Shown here: one piece after another, positions 14,872 through 21,077 of the stretch | How the letters are laid out: each line of letters opens with the position of its first letter | Numbering within the stretch: position 1 is the first letter of the stretch | NCBI GenBank assembly: GCA_046496945.1 | Contig: JAWOGL010000052.1 | Coordinates: forward strand, 1-21,077 | DNA length: 21,077 nucleotides | From: Desulfonatronovibrio sp046496945 | GTDB lineage: Bacteria; Desulfobacterota; Desulfovibrionia; Desulfovibrionales; Desulfonatronovibrionaceae | Direction: 5' to 3' | The notes under the pieces: generated by a model | What the model was told of the DNA's origin: nothing | Database searches by the model: none | What the model saw: only the letters and a program-made list of their open reading frames with translations | Made by a program: the position numbers and the translations under genes

Positions 14872-15569
14872 CTATTGTCTCCATACCGGCCCTGGACCAG
14901 CTGCAGGACCACATTCATAAGCAGGCTTACCGACAGCAGCACAATGCCCAGAGCCACTGCCAGAACAAAATCACCCTTGTTGTGTTCCAGGGCCATGGCC
15001 GTGGTCATGGTCCGGGTGAAACCCTTGATATTTCCCCCCAGCATCATGGCGATGCCTATCTCGGCAATGACCCGGCCAAAGGCCGCGATAACCGCTGCCA
15101 GAATTCCAAACCTGGCTTCCCGGGCAATTGCCAGAGAGGTCTGGATACGGCTTGCTCCCAGTGTCTGCGCGGTTCTGCGGTATCTGGAATCAATCCGGCT
15201 GACCGCTGACAGGGTTAAGGTGGCCACCCAGGGCAGGATAAGTATGACCTGACCAATAACAATAGCTGCAGGGGTGTACAGAAGACCCCAGTATCCCAGA
15301 AGGCCTTTGCGGGAAAGAAAGGCGTACACCAGCAGACCAATAACCACGGTGGGCAGGGCCAGAAGGGTGTTTAAGAGAGTGATCACCCCTCTTTTGCCTC
15401 TGAATTCTTTTACCGCGATCATGAAACCCAAAGGAATCCCCATTACCGAGGCGGCAAGAGTGGAGAAAAAGCTTACGTACAGGGAAACGTAAACTATATG
15501 ATACAGTTCCGGGTCCAGGGACCAGAGCATGTGCAGGCCCTGAGCAAGACTTTGAACCAGAAAATCCAT
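14868..15569 (-). CDS. tupB: Tungstate ABC transporter permease
   Basis: This 233-aa inner-membrane protein has about five or six hydrophobic helices and the cytoplasmic EAA-like loop (LGASRIQTSLAIAREARFGI) that docks to the ATPase. AAAGGA precedes the ATG. It lies between tupA and tupC on the same strand; the 104-bp gap to tupA contains a hairpin. Size and the HNKGDFVLAVALGIVLL C-terminal region fit TupB/ModB-type permeases. Confidence 0.87.
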   Translation of the reverse strand: MDFLVQSLAQGLHMLWSLDPELYHIVYVSLYVSFFSTLAASVMGIPLGFMIAVKEFRGKRGVITLLNTLLALPTVVIGLLVYAFLSRKGLLGYWGLLYTPAAIVIGQVILILPWVATLTLSAVSRIDSRYRRTAQTLGASRIQTSLAIAREARFGILAAVIAAFGRVIAEIGIAMMLGGNIKGFTRTMTTAMALEHNKGDFVLAVALGIVLLSVSLLMNVVLQLVQGRYGDNR

Positions 15570-15612
15570 TAGGGGTCCTTTGTTGCCTGTTAAATTGTAC
15601 TTTGCCCCGCCC

Positions 15613-15639
15613 CCGTCCGGAAAGGAAAAAACCAGACGG
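15613..15639 (-). other. Intercistronic hairpin between tupA and tupB
   Basis: On the minus strand CCGTCTGG and CCGGACGG pair over 8 bp (one G-T) around a pyrimidine-rich loop. It lies about 35 bases after tupA and about 44 before tupB. A stem here could protect or partly terminate the tupA message, giving more binding protein than transporter, as in other binding-protein operons. The function is inference. Confidence 0.45.
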
Positions 15640-15673
15640 AATATAGAATAGTCACTGGAGACCTGTGGTTAGC

Positions 15674-16519
15674 CTAACCGGCATCCGGGGTAAAGAGCTG
15701 CCTGCCGATCAACTTGTAGGACCCGATGAGTTCCTGACCTTTGTCTGATGTCATCCACCGGGCAAACTCTCTGGCCAGGTCATATTTGACATGGGGATGT
15801 TTTTCCGGGTTGACCGGAATGATGCCGTAAGGGTTCTTGAGCATTTCATCGCCTTCATAAACAATTTCCAGGTCATATTCTTCATCCCGGCCGAACTTGT
15901 ATTTGATATAGGTACCCCTGTCCGTAAGAACATATCCGTTCTGCTCTTCGGCAAAAAGCAGGGCCTGCCCCATACCCTGTCCAATGGAGAAGTACCAGCC
16001 TTCGCCCCCGGCCGGAGCCATATCATCGGTCAGGGGGAGTTCAGTGGCTTTCCACAGCTGTTTTTCCCGGCCATGGGTCCCGCTGTCATCGCCCCGGGAA
16101 ACAAAGGGCTGCTCTGATTCAGCTATGCTGACGAACGCCCGGGCCGCGCTGCCGGCCTGACTGGCTCCGGCCGGATCTTCCTCCGGGCCCACCAGGACAA
16201 AATCATTGTACATTACGTAATAGCGTTTGGTTCCGTAACCTTCTTCCACAAATTTCTTTTCCCTGGCCGGGTCATGAACAAAGATCACATCGCAGTTGCC
16301 GTCCATGCCGTCCCGGATGGCCGCCCCTGTGCCTTTGGACATGACCCGGACGGTTATTCCCGTATCTCCTGTGAACTCCGGCAGAAGATAGTCCAGAAGC
16401 CCGGAAGCTTCAGTGCTTGTGGTAGTGCTCATGGTAATGACCTTGTCATCGGCCTGCACCCCTGAGCTTACAGTTAAGAACAAAAACATAAGACAGAAAA
16501 CAGAAACACATCTGTACAT
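15674..16519 (-). CDS. tupA: Tungstate-binding periplasmic protein TupA
   Basis: This 281-aa protein has a signal peptide (about 1-23, cleavage after VQA) and the TupA hallmark TMSTTTSTEASGL beginning at residue 29, whose threonine/serine cluster binds the oxyanion. Further family stretches are GTGAAIRDGMDGNCDVIFVHDP and SRGDDSGTHGREKQLW. TupA proteins bind tungstate far more tightly than molybdate. In sulfate reducers tungsten serves formate dehydrogenase and aldehyde oxidoreductase. GGGAGG lies before the start, and a promoter and dyad sit in the gap upstream. Confidence 0.93.
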   Translation of the reverse strand: MYRCVSVFCLMFLFLTVSSGVQADDKVITMSTTTSTEASGLLDYLLPEFTGDTGITVRVMSKGTGAAIRDGMDGNCDVIFVHDPAREKKFVEEGYGTKRYYVMYNDFVLVGPEEDPAGASQAGSAARAFVSIAESEQPFVSRGDDSGTHGREKQLWKATELPLTDDMAPAGGEGWYFSIGQGMGQALLFAEEQNGYVLTDRGTYIKYKFGRDEEYDLEIVYEGDEMLKNPYGIIPVNPEKHPHVKYDLAREFARWMTSDKGQELIGSYKLIGRQLFTPDAG

Positions 16520-16599
16520 TTACAGCCTCCCTGCGGTTGTGTGATTAAAAAGACTTTCCCGGTCCGGGAAGAAGGGGCCATTGTCAGTAACCCTGTCTT

Positions 16600-16628
16600 A
16601 TTATCAACATATAAAGGGAGAGTGTAAA
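16600..16628 (-). promoter_or_regulatory. Sigma70-like promoter of tupA
   Basis: On the minus strand TTTACA (16628-16623) and GATAAT (16605-16600) are separated by exactly 17 bases. Each box differs from consensus at one or two positions. The tupA ATG lies about 80 bases downstream. It is the best promoter match noticed in the window. Confidence 0.65.
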
Positions 16629-16630
16629 TT

Positions 16631-16648
16631 TATGTTAAAAAAAACATA
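16631..16648. promoter_or_regulatory. Possible ModE-like operator upstream of the tupA -35 box
   Basis: TATGTT (16631-16636) and AACATA (16643-16648) form a perfect inverted repeat with a 6-bp A spacer, two bases upstream of the -35 hexamer. AT-rich half-sites with short spacers are typical of ModE-family sites. The position suits an activator or a repressor next to RNA polymerase. The same A-run also serves the terminator-like structure at 16637-16663, so the dyad may be partly coincidental. Confidence 0.45.
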
Positions 16649-16663
16649 GGTGATCTGCTCACC
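16637..16663 (-). terminator. Possible rho-independent terminator of the ModE-like gene
   Basis: Read on the minus strand, GGTGA-GCAGA-TCACC (16663-16649) is followed by TATG and then eight Ts (16644-16637). The stem is only 5 bp, so termination would be weak; it lies about 30 bases after the regulator stop. Confidence 0.4.
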
Positions 16664-16691
16664 AGACACTCATGACCAAAAACAAAAAACT

Positions 16692-17063
16692 TCATTTCCC
16701 ATGCGGATGAACAAACAGACGAAACAGATCTTCTGCTTCACCTGCTGCCTGCTCTTCAACTCTTTTTCTCCAGGACCAGTAAGCTTCCAGAATCTCTTGT
16801 CCGCGTCTGGTCAGTCTGTATCGCTGCGGCCGGGAACTGGTCAAAGCTATCAATTCATAACCCAGGACATCATGAGTCTGCTTGAGCTTGCCCCAGGCTG
16901 CACGGTAGGACATCTTCAGGCTTTTGGCGGCCTGCCTGAGGGAACCATGCTCTTTGATCTTTTCCAGAAGAAGAGCCCTTCCCTGGCAAAAAACCGTCTC
17001 CTCCCCTGATTGCAGCCAGATGTTCAGTCCAACGCTGATTTCACTTTCCTTATCCAAATTCAT
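16692..17063 (-). CDS. ModE-family regulator, DNA-binding domain only
   Basis: This 123-aa protein matches the N-terminal winged helix-turn-helix of ModE: GSLRQAAKSLKMSYRAAWGKL (40-60), then RYRLTRRGQEILEAYWSW (81-98). It stops at residue 123, so the TOBE domains that bind molybdate or tungstate in classical ModE (about 260 aa) are absent. It lies 172 bp upstream of tupA on the same strand and is divergent from the thioesterase gene (78-bp gap). Control of tupABC is the obvious inference; how it would sense the anion is unclear. One option is another protein, for example the TupC C-terminal domain. Confidence 0.83.
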   Translation of the reverse strand: MNLDKESEISVGLNIWLQSGEETVFCQGRALLLEKIKEHGSLRQAAKSLKMSYRAAWGKLKQTHDVLGYELIALTSSRPQRYRLTRRGQEILEAYWSWRKRVEEQAAGEAEDLFRLFVHPHGK

Positions 17064-17141
17064 TTTGTGCGTTCCCTGTCAGGACAGACCGGCCTCGTCT
17101 CTGCATTGCCAATAAGTCCATTTATGTTTATGCTGAGGCCG

Positions 17142-17543
17142 ATGAAAGACATTAAAGCCTTTATTTCCGATAACGATAAATTCGCCGCTTACTGCGGCAT
17201 CCAGCTTCTGGAAGTGGACCCGGGCAGGGCAACGGCAAAGATGGTGGTAAAAGATGAGCATCTCAACGGCCTTAAAATGACCCATGGAGGAGCGCTTTTC
17301 ACCCTGGCCGACCTTGCCTTTGCCGCGGCTGCCAATTCCCGGGGACTGACCGCTGTAGGTATAAATGCCAGCATTTCCTATATTCGTCCAGCCGGTATGG
17401 GAGACATCCTGTATGCCCGGGCCACGGAAATCTTTTCCAACCGGACCCTTGCCGGATACAGCGTGAACGTTGAAAATGAATCAGGCCGGCTTGTAGCCAG
17501 CTTTCAGGGAACCGCGTTTAAAAAACAAACCAGACCAGATTAG
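17142..17543 (+). CDS. PaaI-type hotdog-fold thioesterase
   Basis: The start at 17142 (MKDIKAF, preceded by TGAGG) gives 133 aa, the usual size; upstream in-frame codons extend into the divergent promoter region. Hallmarks are HLNGLKMTHGGALFTLAD (40-57), with N42, the HGG turn and catalytic-type D57, followed by the central beta strands (SISYIRPAGMGDILYARA). PaaI enzymes hydrolyse aryl- or acyl-CoA thioesters. The substrate here is unknown. It starts a forward run with the 59-aa gene, the M50 protease gene and trpS. Confidence 0.85.
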   Translation: MKDIKAFISDNDKFAAYCGIQLLEVDPGRATAKMVVKDEHLNGLKMTHGGALFTLADLAFAAAANSRGLTAVGINASISYIRPAGMGDILYARATEIFSNRTLAGYSVNVENESGRLVASFQGTAFKKQTRPD

Positions 17544-17561
17544 TCGGAAGGTACAACACCC

Positions 17562-17741
17562 ATGTCCATTCGTCAGATAGCCCGTGATCTTTACCAGTTG
17601 GAAAAAGAACTTTCCCGCCTGCAGAAAGAACTGCATCAGGCTTCGGCGGATGAGTTTGAATCCGTTCAGAAGCAGATTAATCAAACCACCCTGGAAAGAA
17701 ACAAGCTCAAAAACATGCTGGAAGCAAAGAAAAAGGCATAA
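17562..17741 (+). CDS. 59-aa coiled-coil protein, function unknown
   Basis: ATG at 17562 to TAA at 17741, with CGGAAGG about ten bases upstream. The product is nearly all one charged helix with heptads (DLYQLEKELSRLQKELHQ, FESVQKQINQTTLERNKLKN, MLEAKKKA). It begins 18 bp after the thioesterase stop on the same strand, with gene-like codon use. A 114-bp gap with no other feature follows. No named family was recognised; it could be an oligomerising adaptor or a regulator of a neighbour. Confidence 0.7.
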   Translation: MSIRQIARDLYQLEKELSRLQKELHQASADEFESVQKQINQTTLERNKLKNMLEAKKKA

Positions 17742-17855
17742 TCTCTTTCCAGCCGCAGGGAGATCCAGTCTCCTTGCAGCTCCATATCTGCAGCCAGGCT
17801 GCCTCCAGACATTTTACTTGCCCAAATAAGCCGTTAATGATAGCCGTCACTGACT

Positions 17856-18515
17856 ATGTTCGATATCACACAGATTGTAACCACCCTGGTCCTGATAGCC
17901 TTTCCGCTTTTCATGGCCATTATATTTCATGAAGTGGCTCACGGCTATACAGCTTACCGCCTGGGAGATCCCACAGCCAAAAACGCCGGCAGGCTGACCC
18001 TTAATCCTCTCCGCCATGTAGATCCCCTGGGCACTATAATTTTTCCTCTTATGCTGGTCCTTATTAAGAGCCCTTTTCTGTTCGGCTGGGCCAAGCCCGT
18101 GCCCTTCAACCCGGCCTATTTTGAAAATCCCAGAAAAGGTATTTTCCTGGTGGCCCTGGCTGGACCGGCAACTAATTTTGCCCTGGCAGCCGGTTTCTTC
18201 ATGCTTTTCAAATTCCTGACCATGTTCCAGCCTTCTTCCGCAACAGCTCTGGGGGAAACCGTTCTTACCCCTGTTCTGCTCATCTGTTTTTACGGCATTC
18301 TGGTAAATCTAATTCTGGGGATATTTAATCTGTTTCCCATACCTCCCCTGGACGGCAGCAAGGTCCTGGCTACTTTTCTTCCGGGAAAAATGGCCAGCCA
18401 GTATATGAAGCTGGAAAAATACGGCTTCCTTATAATCATTCTTTTGATTTTCACCGGGGTTATCGGATGGATATTCTCCCATGTTTTTAACTCTGTTTAC
18501 CAGCTGGTGATGTAA
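17856..18515 (+). CDS. M50 site-2 protease family intramembrane metalloprotease
   Basis: This 219-aa membrane protein is of the short, PDZ-less type. Zinc ligands are H25 and H29 in HEVAH with catalytic E26, and D166 in NLFPIPPLDG (158-167). The conserved FGWAKPVPFNP segment (76-86) is also present. There are about six hydrophobic segments. Such proteases cut membrane-bound regulators or remnant signal peptides; the target is unknown. It lies 45 bp before trpS, a pairing common in Desulfobacterota and Firmicutes, often followed by scpA. Confidence 0.9.
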   Translation: MFDITQIVTTLVLIAFPLFMAIIFHEVAHGYTAYRLGDPTAKNAGRLTLNPLRHVDPLGTIIFPLMLVLIKSPFLFGWAKPVPFNPAYFENPRKGIFLVALAGPATNFALAAGFFMLFKFLTMFQPSSATALGETVLTPVLLICFYGILVNLILGIFNLFPIPPLDGSKVLATFLPGKMASQYMKLEKYGFLIIILLIFTGVIGWIFSHVFNSVYQLVM

Positions 18516-18560
18516 CTGGTTATTCAGTTTCCAATAATCTGATTTCAGGAGTTGTTTGAT

Positions 18561-19559
18561 ATGAATCAAGATATAAACACCCGGGTAGTTTCCGGGATGA
18601 GACCCACCGGCCCTCTGCATCTGGGCCATTACTTCGGTGTGCTGGGCAACTGGGTTGAATTCCAGAATAATTATACCTGCTATTTTTTTGTGGCGGACTG
18701 GCACGCCCTGACCAGCGAATACACCGATCCTCAAAGGATTAAAGGCTTTGTGGGTGAACTCGTCAAAGACTGGTACGCGGCCGGTCTTGACCCGGAAAAA
18801 TGCGTTATATTTCAGCAGTCCCAGATAAAGGAACACGCCGAACTGAACCTGCTTCTGAGCATGATAACTCCTCTGGGCTGGCTGGAAAGGAATCCCACCT
18901 ACAAGGAAGTCAAGCAGGAACTGGTCAGTAAAGATCTGAATACTTTCGGGTTTCTGGGTTACCCGGTCCTGCAGGCAGCCGACATTTTGATTTACCGACC
19001 GGATTTTGTACCGGTGGGTCACGATCAATTGCCCCATCTGGAACTGACCAGGGAGATAGCGCGCAGATTCAACTATCTGTACGGGGATTTTTTTCCTGAA
19101 CCCCAAGCCAAGCTTACGGCCACAGCCAAGCTACCTGGGCTGGACGGACGCAAAATGAGCAAAAGCTACGGTAATTCCATCTCCATGGGTGAGGAAATTG
19201 AATCTGTACGGCCCAAGGTCATGTCCATGCTCACAGACACCAACCGCATGCGCAAATCAGATCCAGGCGACCCGGAAGTGTGCAATCTCTACCCTTACCA
19301 CCGCCTGGTCACGCCCCGGGAAAAAAGAGAAGAAATTAAAGCCAATTGCACCGGTGCAGCATGGGGATGTGTTGACTGCAAAAAAATTCTGCTCACCTAT
19401 CTGGAACAGTTTCTCCTGCCTCTGCAGGAAAGAAGAAGAGAGCTGGATGACAGGCCGGAACTTATTCAGGATATTTTGACCGCCGGCAATAAACAGGCAG
19501 GTATTCAGGCTGCCGGGACCATGGAGCTTATCCGGGAAAGGCTTAATTTCAATTTTTAG
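18561..19559 (+). CDS. trpS: Tryptophanyl-tRNA synthetase
   Basis: The start at 18561 is set by CAGGAG nine bases upstream; an in-frame TTG at 18552 would overlap that site. The 332-aa class I synthetase has the HIGH-type motif HLGH (20-23) and KMSKS (198-202), plus the tryptophan-pocket region (YFFVADWHALT, GYPVLQAADILIY). It is of normal length and charges tRNA-Trp with tryptophan. It is the last gene of the forward run with the M50 protease. Confidence 0.96.
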   Translation: MNQDINTRVVSGMRPTGPLHLGHYFGVLGNWVEFQNNYTCYFFVADWHALTSEYTDPQRIKGFVGELVKDWYAAGLDPEKCVIFQQSQIKEHAELNLLLSMITPLGWLERNPTYKEVKQELVSKDLNTFGFLGYPVLQAADILIYRPDFVPVGHDQLPHLELTREIARRFNYLYGDFFPEPQAKLTATAKLPGLDGRKMSKSYGNSISMGEEIESVRPKVMSMLTDTNRMRKSDPGDPEVCNLYPYHRLVTPREKREEIKANCTGAAWGCVDCKKILLTYLEQFLLPLQERRRELDDRPELIQDILTAGNKQAGIQAAGTMELIRERLNFNF

Positions 19560-19637
19560 CCTGACAGCCTGTTGCGAAGCTGAGCCAGGAAAATAATATA
19601 CAATAAAGGCAGCATTGAAAGCCCTGAGCATCCGGGA

Positions 19638-19654
19638 CCCGGTAATCCGGGAGG
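19638..19654 (+). promoter_or_regulatory. Small hairpin overlapping the ribosome site of the PAS-LuxR gene
   Basis: CCCGG (19638-19642) can pair with CCGGG (19647-19651) around TAAT. The downstream arm covers the first part of the Shine-Dalgarno GGGAGG (19649-19654), eight bases before the ATG. It could dampen translation, but the stem is only 5 bp. Confidence 0.25.
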
Positions 19655-19661
19655 AATAATC

Positions 19662-21002
19662 ATGAATTCAATCCAAGTAGATCAGGAGACAAAAAAGCTG
19701 ATCTCTGAGCTGCCTGAACGTATGATTGATTTCTTATCCAACTGGGCTGAAAATATGGAAAAAGCAGGCTACCTTCAACATACTACTGCCAAGGTGGAAG
19801 ATTGTGTCCTCTCATTTAAGCTGTTTATTGATCCATTATTCAAATGCATTGAAAAATCTGAAAAACCTGCCAGGTTTGAAAGGTTGATTCACGAAAAAGA
19901 CTGGGCAATAAGCATACTAGAAACCGCAAGACGGCACAGACTAAGAGGAATTACTGCGGAAATGTTTTTTGGCTGCCTGAAAACTCTTACTCATGCAGTT
20001 GAACAGCTTGTTTTTGAGTCATCAGCCCGTACCCAGACAAAACTGACAGCCGTCAGATTAATCAGGCTGTACGCAGACGCATTTGAAACCCATGTGGTTG
20101 GCGACTGGACTCTAACCTCTGAACAGGAGTCCCGGAAAAGCCTTGATCAATCCAACAGGACTCTGACCCTGGAAAAAAACAAGTATGAAAATATTCTTTC
20201 TTCCATATCCGACCTGGTCATTACCATAGATAAACATGGTTCAATCATTGACATAAACCAGGCCGCACTAAATACCCTTGGCCCGTTGCTGGGACAGAAC
20301 AAAAAAATCTGGGAAATCCTGGGGTTGGAAGGCGAAAGCATGGAGGACCTAAACCGTTACTATCCCATGGACAAATCTCACGAGATATCTCTTTTTGATG
20401 ACAATCTCTACCTTAATCTTAAAATCATTCCTCTCTCCATGGTAAGTCTGGCATCTCACGGATACATCATGGTTCTCAATAATATCACTCATTATGTTAA
20501 CCAGAGAATGGTTCTTGAAAAAAATGTCAACGAAAGAACAGAGGAACTCATTAAAGAAAAGGCTCAGGTTGAGGAGATGGTCATCACCTTGAAAAATGTT
20601 CTGAGCACTGTGGAGAAATCAAAAGAAGAACAACTTCATCAGATTGCAGAAATAATTGAAAAGAATCTTCTGCCAGGTCTGATGAGAATAAAAAATGCCG
20701 AAAATGAGCAGGCCAGACTAAGCTACATCGACATCATAAAGGATCAACTCCTGAAAATAGCAGGAGATACCGGCACAAGAAAAAATCCCCGCTTACTTTC
20801 CCTCACCTCTTCTGAATTGAAGATCTGCAGCTTTGTTGAAGCCGGTAAATCCAGCAAGGAGATTGCCGACGTACTCAACCTGTCCATTGGTACGATCAAT
20901 ACCCACCGCAAAAATATCAGGAAAAAAATCGGCCTCAGGGGTAAAAACCAGAACTTATACCTCTATCTTCGGAATCCTGAGTCTTTAACAGATCCTGAAT
21001 AA
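19662..21002 (+). CDS. PAS-domain transcriptional regulator with LuxR-type HTH
   Basis: This 446-aa cytoplasmic protein has a strong GGGAGG ribosome site. It has an all-helical N-terminal part of unknown family (about 10-150, perhaps RsbRD-like), a PAS domain (about 173-280, ISSISDLVITIDKHGSIIDIN), a coiled coil (about 280-330) and a LuxR-type HTH (about 380-436, LTSSELKICSFVEAGKSSKE then IGTINTHRKNIRKKIGL). There is no receiver domain and no membrane helix. It probably senses a small ligand or redox state through PAS and binds DNA. The gene looks AT-richer than its neighbours. Its stop abuts an apparently 5'-truncated asd frame. Confidence 0.85.
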   Translation: MNSIQVDQETKKLISELPERMIDFLSNWAENMEKAGYLQHTTAKVEDCVLSFKLFIDPLFKCIEKSEKPARFERLIHEKDWAISILETARRHRLRGITAEMFFGCLKTLTHAVEQLVFESSARTQTKLTAVRLIRLYADAFETHVVGDWTLTSEQESRKSLDQSNRTLTLEKNKYENILSSISDLVITIDKHGSIIDINQAALNTLGPLLGQNKKIWEILGLEGESMEDLNRYYPMDKSHEISLFDDNLYLNLKIIPLSMVSLASHGYIMVLNNITHYVNQRMVLEKNVNERTEELIKEKAQVEEMVITLKNVLSTVEKSKEEQLHQIAEIIEKNLLPGLMRIKNAENEQARLSYIDIIKDQLLKIAGDTGTRKNPRLLSLTSSELKICSFVEAGKSSKEIADVLNLSIGTINTHRKNIRKKIGLRGKNQNLYLYLRNPESLTDPE

Positions 21003-21006
21003 CTAT

Positions 21007-21077
21007 GGTGCCATGGGAATGGTTGGGACCGAGATGATAAAGACTCTCGAGCGTAGAGGTTTTCCGGTGGCCGAATT
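21007..21077 (+). pseudogene. asd: asd-like fragment (aspartate-semialdehyde dehydrogenase), 5' end apparently missing
   Basis: The frame through ATG 21013 reads GAMGMVGTEMIKTLERRGFP, then VAE up to the window edge. This is the NADPH-loop/first-helix segment of aspartate-semialdehyde dehydrogenase, normally GATG(A/M)VG preceded by a start and the first beta strand (about 8-10 residues). Here the frame reaches a stop at 20986-20988 without coding that strand, and Thr of the loop is Met. The asd similarity starts four bases after the PAS-LuxR stop. It could be a decayed or truncated copy, or a gene with an unusual short start at 21013. The rest lies outside the window. Confidence 0.5.

Noticed and set aside
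16650..17009. Plus-strand 119-codon frame over the ModE-like gene
   Set aside because: The minus-strand frame has a clear ModE winged-helix pattern; the plus frame has none.

Overview
The window looks like chromosomal DNA of a Gram-negative anaerobe, most likely a sulfate reducer of the Desulfovibrionales (Desulfobacterota). The reasons are the lipid A genes beside an mnmE end, the tungstate transporter with a ModE-like regulator, the M50 protease/trpS pair, and the PAS-LuxR regulator. The taxonomy is inferred from gene content only. No rRNA, tRNA, CRISPR array, transposase or phage gene was seen.

Layout. (1) 1-171 is the 3' end of mnmE, followed by an intergenic nested inverted repeat (228-377). 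(2) 414-5297 is a tight forward run: a small zinc-ribbon protein, lpxB, a GnnA-like dehydrogenase, a GnnB-like aminotransferase, a small unknown protein and a Gate-domain membrane protein. lpxB-gnnA-gnnB suggests a lipid A built wholly or partly on the 3-amino sugar GlcNAc3N, with amide-linked acyl chains. (3) 5298-8127 holds a small lipoprotein, an amidohydrolase, an unknown 104-aa protein and a nitroreductase, separated by dispersed inverted-repeat elements. (4) 8144-13778 is a cation-transport island: a CopB-type P1B ATPase, a small coiled-coil protein resembling the sll1863 stress family, and a divergent P2-type cation ATPase. (5) 13855-17063 (minus strand) is a ModE-like one-domain regulator followed by tupA, tupB and tupC for tungstate uptake. 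A good sigma70-like promoter and an adjoining dyad lie before tupA. (6) 17142-19559 (plus) is a PaaI-type thioesterase, a 59-aa coiled-coil protein, an M50 site-2 protease and trpS. (7) 19662-21002 is a PAS/LuxR-type regulator. It runs straight into what looks like an asd reading frame lacking its normal 5' end.

The least expected material is the intergenic DNA. Three gaps (5298-5637, 7222-7521, 10187-10468) carry related MITE-like elements. They share the end motif GGTGAATAGTTAC or variants of it, and two of them enclose paired palindromes of the type CGTCATTCCGGCGAAAGCC. One pair of copies can be aligned end to end in opposite orientation over about 135 bp. A different nested inverted repeat lies at 228-377, and its outer end motif CAGCCTGTTG recurs at two other intergenic sites. 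Other points of interest are the probable asd truncation, a missing acidic residue in a cation site of the P2 ATPase, and an altered N-terminal motif in LpxB.
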